A DNA stretch of 64,000 bases from contig NZ_AP024109.1 of NCBI RefSeq assembly GCF_016591715.1, positions 930,001-994,000 on the forward strand, written 5' to 3'. A program made the position numbers and the translations under genes. Under the pieces are notes generated by a model, which saw only the letters and a list, made by a program, of their open reading frames with translations, did not search any database and had not been told where the DNA came from. Position 1 is the first letter of the stretch, and the number at the start of each line of letters is the position of its first letter. The DNA is from Mesorhizobium sp. J8. Lineage in GTDB: Bacteria; Pseudomonadota; Alphaproteobacteria; Rhizobiales; Rhizobiaceae. Positions 17,610 through 25,719 of the stretch are shown piece after piece.

Positions 17610-18332
17610 ATGCAGTCCGTGCACATCATGAGTGCCTATGACGAGGAATTGAAGTTCCTCTCCAAGCGCATCGCCGCGATGGGCGGGCATGCGGAGCGCA
17701 TGGTCGAACAGGCCGTTGCCGCCCTGGTCAATGTCGACCATGGCCTCGCCCAGAAGGTCATCCAGGACGATCTCGTCCTCGACGAAGGGCAGCGCGAGAT
17801 CGACGACAAGGCCATCATCATCATCGCCAAGCGTCAGCCGATGGCGACGGATCTGCGCGAGATCGTCGGCGCCATCCGCATCTCGGCCGACATCGAGCGG
17901 GTCGGCGATCTCGGCAAGAATGTCGCCAAGCGCGTCGCTTCGGTCGACGGCCGTCAGCCGAACAGCCTTTTCCGCGGGATCGAGGCGCTTGCCAACCTGG
18001 CGCTGACGCAACTCAAGGAAGTGCTCGACGTCTATGCCTCGCGCTCGGTCGAAAGGATCGGCTTCGTGCGCGACAGGGACGACCAGATCGACGCCATGTA
18101 CACCTCGCTGTTCCGCGAGCTTTTGACCTACATGATGGAAGATCCGCGCAACATCACGCCCTGCACGCATCTTCTGTTCTGCGCCAAGAATATCGAGCGC
18201 ATCGGCGACCATGCCACCAACATCGCCGAGACCATCTACTACATCGTCACCGGCGACCAGATGCCCACCGACCGCCCCAAGGGCGACAAGACCGACAAGG
18301 TCGTGCTTCCCGGCACGGTGCCGGCTAAGTGA
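17610..18332 (+). CDS. phoU: Phosphate signalling protein PhoU
   Basis: 240-residue PhoU with two three-helix repeats, each with the E/DxxxD metal-cluster pattern: DEGQREIDDKA and RISADIERVGDLGKN in the first, RDDQIDAMYTSLF and AKNIERIGDHATN in the second. PhoU couples Pst transporter status to the PhoR kinase and lowers signalling when phosphate is plentiful. GGAAGG lies 8 bases before ATG 17610; ATG 17604 (two residues longer) and ATG 17628 (MSAYDEEL) are alternatives. It lies about 108 bases after phoR, consistent with cotranscription. No pstSCAB or phoB is present in the window. Confidence 0.93.
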   Translation: MQSVHIMSAYDEELKFLSKRIAAMGGHAERMVEQAVAALVNVDHGLAQKVIQDDLVLDEGQREIDDKAIIIIAKRQPMATDLREIVGAIRISADIERVGDLGKNVAKRVASVDGRQPNSLFRGIEALANLALTQLKEVLDVYASRSVERIGFVRDRDDQIDAMYTSLFRELLTYMMEDPRNITPCTHLLFCAKNIERIGDHATNIAETIYYIVTGDQMPTDRPKGDKTDKVVLPGTVPAK

Positions 18333-18418
18333 ACGGGCGCCCCTCGAACGGTTTCCTAATTTAGGTTAAGCTCCTCCAGGGACAGCGATTTGTCGGTCGC
18401 GGTCTCGGGAGGTTTGCG

Positions 18419-19423
18419 ATGGAACAAGTTCGGAACCTGACCCCGGCCCCAACGTCGGGCATCATTGCATCCAGCGTCTATTCGGGAGGAAAGCGGGTTG
18501 CCGACATCGCCATCGAACAGGCCGGCGAATGGGCGGCGAAACCCGGCCATGTCGTCTGGATCGGGCTGCTCGAGCCCGATCGCAACCTTCTGCTCAGGGT
18601 GCAGGCGCAATTCCATCTGCATGATTTGGCGATCGAGGATGCCGAGCATCCGCATCAGCGCCCGAAGATCGAGCAATATGGCGATGCGCTCTTCATCGTC
18701 GCCCGCACCGCGCAGTTGATCGACGGCCGCGTCACGTTCGGCGAGACGCATCTGTTCGTGGGCACCGGCTATATCGTCAGCGTCCGGCACGGCCCCTCGA
18801 CATCATACGCGGCCGTGCGCCAGCACTGGGAAAGCTGCCCGCATTCCCTGGCCAAGGGCGAGGACTTCGTTCTCTACGCCATCCTCGATTTCATCGTCGA
18901 CAATTACATGCCGGTGCTGGAGCAGATCGAGGACGAGGTCGAGGCGATCGAGGACAAGGTGCTTTTGAAGCCGATGACCGGCGCCGACATCGAACGCCTG
19001 TACATGCTGCGCCGCGATCTGTTGCGGCTGCGCAACGCGGCCCTGCCGCTGGTCGAGGTCTGCCGCAGACTGACCAGCGCCGATCTGCTGCAGATCCATG
19101 CCGCCATGCATCCGCTGTTTCGCGACGTGACCGACCACATCCGCACCGTGCAGGAAAAGATCGACAGCCTGCGCGAGGTTCTGGCCTTCGCTTTCGAAGC
19201 GAGCCTTCTCGTCGGACAGAGTCAGGAAACCGCCATCTCCAAGAAGCTCGCCTCATGGGCTGCCATTCTGGCGGTGCCGACGGCCTTCGCCGGCATCTAC
19301 GGCATGAACTTCACCGACATGCCGGAACTGAAGATGGAATACGGCTATCCGACCGTGCTTGCGGTGATCGCGCTGATCTGCGCGTTCCTGTACTGGCGGT
19401 TCAAGAAGAATGGGTGGCTGTGA
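18419..19423 (+). CDS. corA: CorA-family magnesium/cobalt transporter
   Basis: 334-residue CorA-type divalent cation channel. A large cytoplasmic N-terminal alpha/beta and helical domain is followed by two C-terminal membrane helices. The signature YGMNF ends the first helix, followed by the short periplasmic loop TDMPELKMEYGYP and the second helix with the basic tail RFKKNGWL. It transports magnesium, and possibly cobalt or nickel, into the cell. It lies 86 bases after phoU on the same strand, and its 3' end is followed by a large inverted repeat before the convergent gcrA gene. Rhizobial CorA-like proteins vary in ion preference, so the ion is not settled. Confidence 0.9.
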   Translation: MEQVRNLTPAPTSGIIASSVYSGGKRVADIAIEQAGEWAAKPGHVVWIGLLEPDRNLLLRVQAQFHLHDLAIEDAEHPHQRPKIEQYGDALFIVARTAQLIDGRVTFGETHLFVGTGYIVSVRHGPSTSYAAVRQHWESCPHSLAKGEDFVLYAILDFIVDNYMPVLEQIEDEVEAIEDKVLLKPMTGADIERLYMLRRDLLRLRNAALPLVEVCRRLTSADLLQIHAAMHPLFRDVTDHIRTVQEKIDSLREVLAFAFEASLLVGQSQETAISKKLASWAAILAVPTAFAGIYGMNFTDMPELKMEYGYPTVLAVIALICAFLYWRFKKNGWL

Positions 19424-19429
19424 AGAGAC

Positions 19430-19552
19430 GGGAATAGGGGAGTAGGGCAGTAAGGGAGTAAGGTTATACGGGAGTGATCGACTGGCGAAACATCGCGCAT
19501 GAAACGCTTCTCTTCACCTACTCCCCTACTGCCTTACTCCCCTATTCCCCTT
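19430..19552. repeat. Long imperfect inverted repeat between corA and gcrA
   Basis: The left arm (19430-19463) begins GGGAATAGGGGAGTAGGGCA. The right arm (19517-19552) is its near-perfect reverse complement. The arms are about 35 bases each, separated by about 53 bases. Each arm itself contains repeats of the (A)GGGGAGTA unit. It lies between convergent genes and runs into the gcrA stop codon, so its RNA hairpin may serve as a bidirectional terminator. It looks like a dispersed repeat, but no other copy was found in this window. Confidence 0.65.
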
Positions 19553-20069
19553 ATCTTGCCCTGCGCCGCTCCGCCGCCGGCTGGAACGCAACCCGCGAAT
19601 GATACTTGCAGTACGGCCCCGTTTCGGCGGCGTCGTTGCCGCAGAAGCTGAAGTCTTCCGAGAGCGGGTCGCCGTTCGGCCATTTGCAGGTGCGTTCGGT
19701 CAGTTCGACGAGCTGCAGGTTGCGTGAGATCGGCACCACGACATTCTCGACCGGGCGGATATAGTGGCGCGCGACCGGCTCGGCGTCGAACTGCACCTGC
19801 AGCGCGGTGGCGCCGATGGTGGCTGTCACATGGCGTGTGGCGCTTGCGGCTCGGGTCACCGATTTCTGCATCGATGCGCCTTGCGTCGCCTTCTTCTGGC
19901 GCGCCGGGGCGGCCGTCGCGCGGCCGCGACCCGACAGCTTCAGGCGATGCACCTTGCCGATAACGGCGTTGCGGCTCACTCCGCCAAGCTGTGCGGCAAT
20001 CTGGCTGGCGCTCAGACCCTCCGACCACAATTTCCTGAGAAGTTCTACCCGCTCGTCAGTCCAATTCAT
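19551..20069 (-). CDS. gcrA: GcrA cell-cycle regulator
   Basis: 172-residue GcrA homologue. The N-terminal DNA-binding domain (MNWTDERVELLRKLW, then LSASQIAAQLGG and NAVIGKVHRL) is the family signature. A low-complexity basic linker leads to the C-terminal sigma70-binding domain, which contains TERTCKWPNGDP and FCGNDAAETGPYCKYH. GcrA works with sigma70 RNA polymerase and prefers promoters methylated by CcrM at GANTC, driving S-phase genes in Caulobacter and relatives. ATG 20069 is chosen over the longer opening at 20111 because the protein family begins MNWTDERV. The promoter region upstream carries four GANTC sites. Confidence 0.95.
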   Translation of the reverse strand: MNWTDERVELLRKLWSEGLSASQIAAQLGGVSRNAVIGKVHRLKLSGRGRATAAPARQKKATQGASMQKSVTRAASATRHVTATIGATALQVQFDAEPVARHYIRPVENVVVPISRNLQLVELTERTCKWPNGDPLSEDFSFCGNDAAETGPYCKYHSRVAFQPAAERRRAR

Positions 20070-20103
20070 GGGGTCGCGCTCCTGCTGAAGCGTGCGGTAG
20101 TCA

Positions 20104-20251
20104 GAATCCATTCCCGACCCGGCTCTCGCCGGGCGAACAACACCACATATACCGGGTGATTTAGGTCCGCCGCACGAAATCTAGCTATTTCTCGACTACA
20201 AATACCTTATGCGCTGACTCGGTGACAAGAGTCCCCAGGGCAACACGATTC
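20104..20251. promoter_or_regulatory. GANTC (CcrM) site cluster upstream of gcrA
   Basis: Four GANTC sites lie at 20104-20108, 20216-20220, 20229-20233 and 20247-20251, three of them within 36 bases. Base composition predicts about one per 290 bases. GANTC is the CcrM methylation site, and GcrA acts at methylated GANTC, so the cluster may link gcrA, or the divergent argD, to chromosome methylation state. No binding site for CtrA was recognised. Confidence 0.45.
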
Positions 20252-20339
20252 GGTTTTTTCGGTTTTCCCCAACTTGCCGGTCTACTCATGAGCCGGCGTG
20301 GCGTCAGGGCTTTGTCACGCGCTCTGCGTGACGTTTTCG

Positions 20340-20368
20340 TTGACTTCATGGCCGAAAAACATGATAAG
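20340..20368 (+). promoter_or_regulatory. Possible sigma70 promoter for argD
   Basis: TTGACT (20340-20345) and GATAAG (20363-20368) are separated by 17 bases. They match the -35/-10 consensus at five and four of six positions. A start near 20375 would place the terminator-like hairpin at the very 5' end of the argD message. Confidence 0.4.
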
Positions 20369-20376
20369 CCGCAAAG

Positions 20377-20399
20377 GCCGCCGCATTGGCGGCTTTTTT
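20377..20399 (+). terminator. Intrinsic terminator-like hairpin before argD
   Basis: The stem GCCGCC/GGCGGC has a 5-base loop and is followed by six T (20394-20399). It ends 27 bases before the argD start codon. It may end a small RNA encoded upstream or act as an attenuator of argD-argF. Confidence 0.6.
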
Positions 20400-20425
20400 G
20401 ATTTCCGGTTCCGGAGACGCATATA

Positions 20426-21625
20426 ATGAGCGGTTCGGCGCTTTACGAGACCTTTGCTCGCGCACCCCTGGCTTTCGATCACGGGGAGGGGACCTGGCTG
20501 GTCACCGACAAGGGCGAGCGATATCTCGACTTCGCGGGCGGCATCGCGGTGAATTCGCTGGGCCACAGCCACCCGCATCTCGTCGCAGCGCTCACCGAGC
20601 AGGCCGCCAAGCTTTGGCATGTCTCCAATCTCTACGAGATCCCGGAACAGCGCCGGCTGGGCGAGCGGCTAGTCGAGGCGACCTTCGCCGACAAGGTGTT
20701 CTTCACCAATTCCGGCGCCGAGGCGCTGGAATGCGCCATCAAGACGGCCAGGCGCTACCAGTTCGTCAAGGGCCATCCCGAGCGTTTCCGCATCATCACT
20801 TTCGAGGGCGCCTTCCACGGTCGCACTCTGGCGACGATAGCCGCCGGCGGACAGTACAAATATCTGGAAGGCTTCGGCCCGAAGGTCGAGGGCTTCGACC
20901 AAGTCGCTTTCGACGACATCGACGGCGCTGAAAAAGCGATCACGCCGGAGACGGCGGCAATCCTGATCGAGCCGGTGCAGGGCGAGGGCGGCATTCGCCC
21001 GGTGTCGACGCAGTCCTTGAAACGGCTGCGCCAGCTCTGCGACCAGCACGGCCTGCTTTTGATCTTCGACGAGGTCCAGTGCGGCATCGGCCGCACCGGC
21101 AAATTGTTCGCGCATGAGTGGGCGGGCGTCACGCCCGACCTGATGGCGATCGCCAAGGGCATCGGCGGTGGCTTCCCGATGGGCGCCTGCCTTGCCACGG
21201 ACGAGGCGGCGACCGGCATGACGGCCGGCGTGCACGGCACCACCTTCGGCGGCAATCCGCTGGCGATGGCGGTCGGCAACGCCGTGCTCGACGTGGTGCT
21301 GGCCGACGGTTTCCTTGAGGACGTGCAGCGCAAGGCGCTGCTTCTGAAACAGGGGCTGGCCGGGGTCGCGGACGAATTTCCCGACGTCATCGAGGGCATC
21401 AGGGGAACCGGCCTGATGCTCGGCCTGAAATGCGCCATGCCCAACACCAAGGTGAATATGGCGCTGCGCGATCAGCACCTGCTTGCCGTGCCGGCGGGCG
21501 ACAATGTCATCCGCCTCCTGCCGCCGCTCACCGTTACTGACGAGGAGATCGGCGAAGCGCTGGAGCGCATTCGCGGCGGCGCCAGAGTCCTGACCGACGC
21601 GATTGCGGCCGAAGCCGCGAAATAA
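20426..21625 (+). CDS. argD: Acetylornithine aminotransferase
   Basis: 399-residue class III PLP aminotransferase converting N-acetylglutamate semialdehyde to N-acetylornithine in arginine synthesis. Key motifs are [17 protein letters not shown] (phosphate binding), [26 protein letters not shown] (the aspartate that contacts the PLP ring nitrogen), and the Schiff-base lysine in [15 protein letters not shown]. Length is normal. Immediately downstream is argF, 16 bases away, so the two form an arginine operon. The leader contains a terminator-like hairpin. Some homologues also act on succinylornithine or succinyl-diaminopimelate; the argF neighbour supports argD. Confidence 0.94.
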   Translation: MSGSALYETFARAPLAFDHGEGTWLVTDKGERYLDFAGGIAVNSLGHSHPHLVAALTEQAAKLWHVSNLYEIPEQRRLGERLVEATFADKVFFTNSGAEALECAIKTARRYQFVKGHPERFRIITFEGAFHGRTLATIAAGGQYKYLEGFGPKVEGFDQVAFDDIDGAEKAITPETAAILIEPVQGEGGIRPVSTQSLKRLRQLCDQHGLLLIFDEVQCGIGRTGKLFAHEWAGVTPDLMAIAKGIGGGFPMGACLATDEAATGMTAGVHGTTFGGNPLAMAVGNAVLDVVLADGFLEDVQRKALLLKQGLAGVADEFPDVIEGIRGTGLMLGLKCAMPNTKVNMALRDQHLLAVPAGDNVIRLLPPLTVTDEEIGEALERIRGGARVLTDAIAAEAAK

Positions 21626-21641
21626 TTTCTGGAACCTGCCG

Positions 21642-22553
21642 ATGAGTGTTCGCCACTTCACCGATCTATCCGCCGTTTCCGCGGGCGACCTGCGCTCGAT
21701 GCTGGACGACGCGGTGGCGCGAAAGACCAGGCTCAAGGCGGGCGAGCGCTCCAAACCGCTCGACGGCAAGGTGCTGGCGATGATCTTCGACAAGCCGTCG
21801 ACGCGCACGCGCGTGTCCTTCGATGTCGGTATGCGCCAGCTTGGCGGCGAAACCATCATGCTGACCGGCACCGAGATGCAGCTCGGCCGGTCGGAGACCA
21901 TCGCCGACACGGCGAAAGTGCTGTCGCGCTATGTCGACGCCATCATGATCCGCACCACCTCGCATGACCGGCTGATCGAACTCACCGAGAACGCCACCGT
22001 TCCGGTCATCAACGGGCTGACCGACGACACGCATCCGTGCCAGCTCATGGCCGACATCATGACCTATGAGGAGCATCGCGGTCCGGTGGCCGGCAAGACC
22101 TTCGCCTGGACCGGCGACGGCAACAATGTGCTGCATTCGCTGCTCGAAGCCTCTGCGCGGTTCCGCTTCAACCTCAATGTCGCGGTGCCGGAGGGCAGCG
22201 AGCCATTCGAGAAATATGTCGACTGGTCGAAAGCCAATGGCGGCAAGGTCCGGTTTGCCAAGTCCGCCGAGGAAGCCGTCGACCAGGCTGATTGCGTCGT
22301 CACCGATAGCTGGGTCTCGATGGGCCAGGAACACCGCGCCCGCGGTCACAACGTCTTCCTGCCCTATCAGGTCAATGCCGCGCTGATGGCAAGGGCCAAG
22401 CCCGATGCTTTGTTCATGCACTGCCTGCCGGCGCATCGCGGCGAGGAGGTCACCGACGAGGTGATCGACGGGCCGCATTCGGTGGTCTTCGACGAGGCCG
22501 AGAACCGGCTGCACGCCCAGAAGGCGGTGCTGGCCTGGTGCCTGGGCGCTTGA
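21642..22553 (+). CDS. argF: Ornithine carbamoyltransferase
   Basis: 303-residue enzyme making citrulline from ornithine and carbamoyl phosphate. The carbamoyl-phosphate loop STRTRVSF, the [11 protein letters not shown] segment and the ornithine-binding [11 protein letters not shown] are all present, and length is typical. ATG 21642 ([10 protein letters not shown]) is chosen because the preceding in-frame opening overlaps the argD stop and does not resemble the family. It is the second gene of the argD-argF pair. Confidence 0.96.
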   Translation: MSVRHFTDLSAVSAGDLRSMLDDAVARKTRLKAGERSKPLDGKVLAMIFDKPSTRTRVSFDVGMRQLGGETIMLTGTEMQLGRSETIADTAKVLSRYVDAIMIRTTSHDRLIELTENATVPVINGLTDDTHPCQLMADIMTYEEHRGPVAGKTFAWTGDGNNVLHSLLEASARFRFNLNVAVPEGSEPFEKYVDWSKANGGKVRFAKSAEEAVDQADCVVTDSWVSMGQEHRARGHNVFLPYQVNAALMARAKPDALFMHCLPAHRGEEVTDEVIDGPHSVVFDEAENRLHAQKAVLAWCLGA

Positions 22554-22700
22554 GACGGCGGACCTGATCGCTTCCGGTCCCGATCGGCGTCAACTTGATC
22601 TGGGGGTATGTGATGCCTATTTGCGGGCCATCACGTAAATTGAACGCGCTTCGACGCATGCGGCTCTTCGGGCGGCATGGCTGCGCCCCGGAGTTTTGTC

Positions 22701-23708
22701 ATGTTGGAAACCCATACCTTGGCTGAGCATAAACCCCAACTCGGTGAATTCGGCTTCGCCGGCGACGATCACGTCGTTCCGTATGAGGTCGCGCCGCTCG
22801 ATGTGCGCGGCCGCACCGTGCAGCTCGGGCCGATGCTCGACGCTATTCTGAGCCGCCACAATTATCCCGAGCCCGTCGCCCGCCTGCTGGCGGAGGCCTG
22901 CGTGCTCACCGTGCTGCTCGGCACCTCGCTGAAATTCGAAGGCAAGTTCATCTTGCAGACCCGCACCGACGGTCCGGTCGACATGCTGGTGGCCGATTTC
23001 ACCACGCCGCATGCGCTGCGCGCCTATGCGCGCTTCGATGCCGACCGGCTGCGGGCGCTGAACGACGCCGGCGAGACCTCGCAGCAGGCGCTGCTCGGCA
23101 ACGGCGTGCTGGCTCTGACCATCGACCAGGGCGCACATATGCAGCGCTACCAGGGCATCGTCCAGCTCGACGGCACCTCGCTGGAGGACGCCGCGCGCAC
23201 CTATTTCCGCCAGTCGGAGCAGATCCCGACCGAGATCAAGATGTCGGTCGCCAAGCTGGTCACGCCCGGCCCGGCCGGCGCGCGCGAGCAGTGGCGCGCC
23301 GGCGGCATCCTGGCGCAGTTCCTGCCTCAGGCGCCCGAGCGCATGCGCATTCCCGATATTTCGGGCGGCGACGGCGACGACCGCGAGGTGACGGACCATC
23401 CGGCCGACAATTCCTGGCAGGAATTGCTGGCGCTGCTGGGCACCATCGAGCCGACCGAGCTCATTGACCCAACAGTGGGCGCCGAACGGCTGCTCTACCG
23501 GCTGTTCCACGAGCACGGCGTGCGCGTTTTCAGCGGCGTGCCGGTCGCCGACCAATGCTCCTGCTCGCGCGATAAAATCCGCGGCATCCTGGAAGGCTTT
23601 TCGGCGCAGGAGATCAGGGACTCGACCGAGGACGGCGGCATCCATGTCGCCTGCGAATTCTGCTCGACGCAATACGACTTCGATCCGGCCGAGTTCGGGG
23701 CGGAGTAA
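22701..23708 (+). CDS. hslO: Hsp33 redox-regulated chaperone
   Basis: 335-residue Hsp33 holdase chaperone, switched on by oxidative unfolding. The C-terminal redox zinc centre is complete: CSC (in ADQCSCSRDK) and CEFC (in VACEFCSTQY), spaced as in the family. The N-terminal substrate domain contains the usual QLGPMLDAIL and FKGKFILQ-like segments. ATG 22701 (MLETHTLAEH) has CGGAG 8 bases upstream and is preferred over ATG 22677. The gene follows argF by about 150 bases. A RIME-like repeat follows its stop codon. Confidence 0.95.
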   Translation: MLETHTLAEHKPQLGEFGFAGDDHVVPYEVAPLDVRGRTVQLGPMLDAILSRHNYPEPVARLLAEACVLTVLLGTSLKFEGKFILQTRTDGPVDMLVADFTTPHALRAYARFDADRLRALNDAGETSQQALLGNGVLALTIDQGAHMQRYQGIVQLDGTSLEDAARTYFRQSEQIPTEIKMSVAKLVTPGPAGAREQWRAGGILAQFLPQAPERMRIPDISGGDGDDREVTDHPADNSWQELLALLGTIEPTELIDPTVGAERLLYRLFHEHGVRVFSGVPVADQCSCSRDKIRGILEGFSAQEIRDSTEDGGIHVACEFCSTQYDFDPAEFGAE

Positions 23709-23712
23709 CGCT

Positions 23713-23882
23713 CCTTCCTTCTCCCCTCCACGGGGAGAAGGTGCCCGAAGGGCGGATGAGGGGCGGCGCCAACGTAGGCGAGGTTGGAACCCTTGCCCCG
23801 TCCTGACGAAATTCTCGGAAGCCGGCGCCGCCCTCTCATTGCCCTGCCGGGCATTTCTCCCCGTAAAACGGGGAGAAGGAGG
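23713..23882. repeat. RIME-like intergenic mosaic repeat (copy 1)
   Basis: Two hairpins built from CTTCTCCCC/GGGGAGAAGG arms flank a core containing GATGAGGGGCGGCGCC and its partner GGCGCCGCCCTCTCATTGCC. The composition and the linked CCGGGCATTTCTCCCCGT unit match the rhizobial RIME type. Related copies occur at 54411-54596 and 59808-59945. It separates convergent hslO and apaG and may terminate both. Confidence 0.75.
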
Positions 23883-24275
23883 TTAATTCACCGTCCGCTT
23901 CGTCCCCGGCATGTCGAGCGAGAAAGCCGGTATGGCGATATCGAACGTCTCGCCGCGGCCGTTGCGCATGGTGTAGTGGCCGACCATGATGCCCGACGGC
24001 GTCGAGAGCGGACAGCCTGATGTGTATTGATAGCTGTCGCCGGGATTGAGTTCAGGCTGATCGCCGACGACGCCGGCGCCGCGGACCTCCTCGACCCGGC
24101 CCTGCCCGTCGGTGATGTGCCAATAGCGCGACAAAAGCTGCACGAACTCGTCGGAGCGGTTGTCGATCGTCACCTGGTAGCCCCAGACATACCGGTTCTC
24201 GGACGGATCGGAGCGATCCTCCAGATAGAAGGGTCTGACCACCACTTCGATGTTGCGCGTCACTGCGCGATACAT
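23883..24275 (-). CDS. apaG: ApaG protein
   Basis: 130-residue ApaG, an immunoglobulin-fold protein of the CorD/ApaG family associated with cobalt/magnesium resistance and nucleotide-phosphate binding. The family core is visible: [33 protein letters not shown] strand, [20 protein letters not shown] and MVGHYTM. ATG 24275 ([11 protein letters not shown]) has GGAG 6 bases upstream and gives the usual length. A longer opening to 24383 would add 36 residues unlike the family. The exact function is unsettled. Confidence 0.93.
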   Translation of the reverse strand: MYRAVTRNIEVVVRPFYLEDRSDPSENRYVWGYQVTIDNRSDEFVQLLSRYWHITDGQGRVEEVRGAGVVGDQPELNPGDSYQYTSGCPLSTPSGIMVGHYTMRNGRGETFDIAIPAFSLDMPGTKRTVN

Positions 24276-24474
24276 GGGCCACTCCGGTTGCCGCCGCGGA
24301 ACATTCGTCGCGCTTCGCTGTTGGAGGCGCGGCGTCGACCATCCTGCCAGCCTTGTAGCGCACGTGCCGAAAAACAATGTCATTTAAGTGACACATGACA
24401 ATGTTGGTGTGCACAAACCGTGCCGGGCGACTCGGGCGCTCTGTAACTGATGAAATGGCTGGCTGCGGCCAAGG

Positions 24475-24517
24475 GCAATTCCAGGAAAAGCATGAGCGGT
24501 TTTCCGTCCGGAATTGC
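24475..24517. repeat. Short palindromic repeat, family A (copy 1)
   Basis: GCAATTCCAGGAAAA, a short loop, then TTTTCCGTCCGGAATTGC. The inverted repeat occurs at least three more times in this window (39239, 43727, 52976). It lies just before the glycosyltransferase gene start and may affect its message. Confidence 0.8.
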
Positions 24518-24550
24518 GTGAAAACAAAGAGATAGAGTGACAAAATCTCG

Positions 24551-25693
24551 ATGGAACTGACTATCGCAGCCGGCCTCGCTTCGTCAGCCCTTCTTCTCTC
24601 CAACCTCGCCAGCATCCTGCTCGCCTCGTCGCGGCTGAAGCGGCGCCATGTCATTGCGCCGCCCGCCGGCGCGCAGCCGGTCTCGATCATCGTTCCGTCG
24701 CGCGGCGTCGAGACGTTCACGCAGGAGACCCTTCAGCGCGCCTTCTCGCTCGATTGGCCCTGTTATGAGCTGATCTTCTGCGTCGCGCATGGCGAGGACC
24801 CGGTGGTGAGGCTGATCGATGCGGCGATCGCGCGCCACCCCAACGTTCCGGCGCGGCTGCTGATCGGCGACGACCGCGTCAGCGCCAATCCCAAGCTCAA
24901 CAACTGCGTCAAGGGCTGGCAGGCGGCGCGATATGATTGGGTGATCCTCGCCGATTCCAACGTGCTGATGCCGAAGGACTATGTGCAGCACCTGATGGCG
25001 GCCTGGCGGCCGGATACCGGCCTCGTCTGCTCGACGCCGATCGGCTCGCGGCCCGATGGTTTTTGGGCTGAAGTCGAATGCGCCTTCCTCAACACGCTGC
25101 AGGCGCGCTGGCAATATGCCGGCGAAGCGCTCGGCCTCGGCTTTGCCCAGGGCAAGAGCATGCTTTGGAACAGGCCGATGCTGGATGCAAACGGCGGCAT
25201 CCAGGCTTTGGCCGCCGAGATCGCCGAAGATGCGGCGGCCACCAAGCTGGTCAATGGGCTTGGCCTTAGCGTCCATCTTGTCGCCTCGCCCTTCGAGCAG
25301 CCGCTGGGCCTGCGCAGCTTCGCCGAGATATGGTCGCGGCAGACGCGCTGGGCGCGACTGCGCCGGGTGACGTTCCCGTTGTTCTTCGCGCCCGAGATCC
25401 TGACCGGCGCCGCGGTGCCGCTGCTGTTGGCGCTGGTTGCTGCGGCAAGCGCAGGCGTCAGCCTGCCCACGACGGCTTTGTGCGCGCTGGCGATCGCCTA
25501 TCTGCCGGAGTGCCTGCTGGCCGCTGCCAAGGGCTGGTACCTGTCGCCACGCAGCGTCACCGCGATGATCGTGCGCGATGCGATGCTGCCTGCCGTCTGG
25601 GCGCGCGCCTGGTTCGGCGGCGCTGTCGAATGGCGCGGCAACGCCATGACCATCCGCACCCGCGAGTTGACGGAGCTCGAGGAGATCGCCTGA
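24551..25693 (+). CDS. GT21-like glycolipid glycosyltransferase (ceramide/diacylglycerol type)
   Basis: 380-residue membrane glycosyltransferase of the ceramide-glucosyltransferase (GT21) type. An N-terminal membrane helix (about 3-27) precedes the catalytic domain with NPKLNNC (D1 region), ADSNVLM (D2), AEDAAATK (D3) and RQTRWARLRR, the (Q/R)xxRW acceptor motif. Two or three C-terminal membrane segments follow (about 280-345). It should transfer sugar from a UDP-sugar to a lipid at the inner membrane. GT21-like processive enzymes (Pgt) making glycosyl-diacylglycerols under phosphate starvation have been described in Mesorhizobium and Agrobacterium, and this may be such an enzyme. The acceptor cannot be assigned from sequence. 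Confidence 0.82.
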   Translation: MELTIAAGLASSALLLSNLASILLASSRLKRRHVIAPPAGAQPVSIIVPSRGVETFTQETLQRAFSLDWPCYELIFCVAHGEDPVVRLIDAAIARHPNVPARLLIGDDRVSANPKLNNCVKGWQAARYDWVILADSNVLMPKDYVQHLMAAWRPDTGLVCSTPIGSRPDGFWAEVECAFLNTLQARWQYAGEALGLGFAQGKSMLWNRPMLDANGGIQALAAEIAEDAAATKLVNGLGLSVHLVASPFEQPLGLRSFAEIWSRQTRWARLRRVTFPLFFAPEILTGAAVPLLLALVAAASAGVSLPTTALCALAIAYLPECLLAAAKGWYLSPRSVTAMIVRDAMLPAVWARAWFGGAVEWRGNAMTIRTRELTELEEIA

Positions 25694-25719
25694 AGCGATC
25701 GCCCGCGGTGTTTACAGGT

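Larger units (their letters stand above)
20216..20399 (+). ncRNA. Candidate structured RNA or argD leader (four hairpins)
   Basis: The 356-base gap between gcrA and argD holds four consecutive hairpins on the plus strand: GACTC/GAGTC (20216-20233), GCCGG/CCGGC (from about 20276), GTCACGC/GCGTGAC (about 20313-20331, followed by GTTTT), and GCCGCC/GGCGGC plus T6 (20377-20399). This looks like an independent small RNA ending at an intrinsic terminator, or a regulated leader of the arginine genes. I do not recognise it as a known riboswitch class. Confidence 0.35.
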
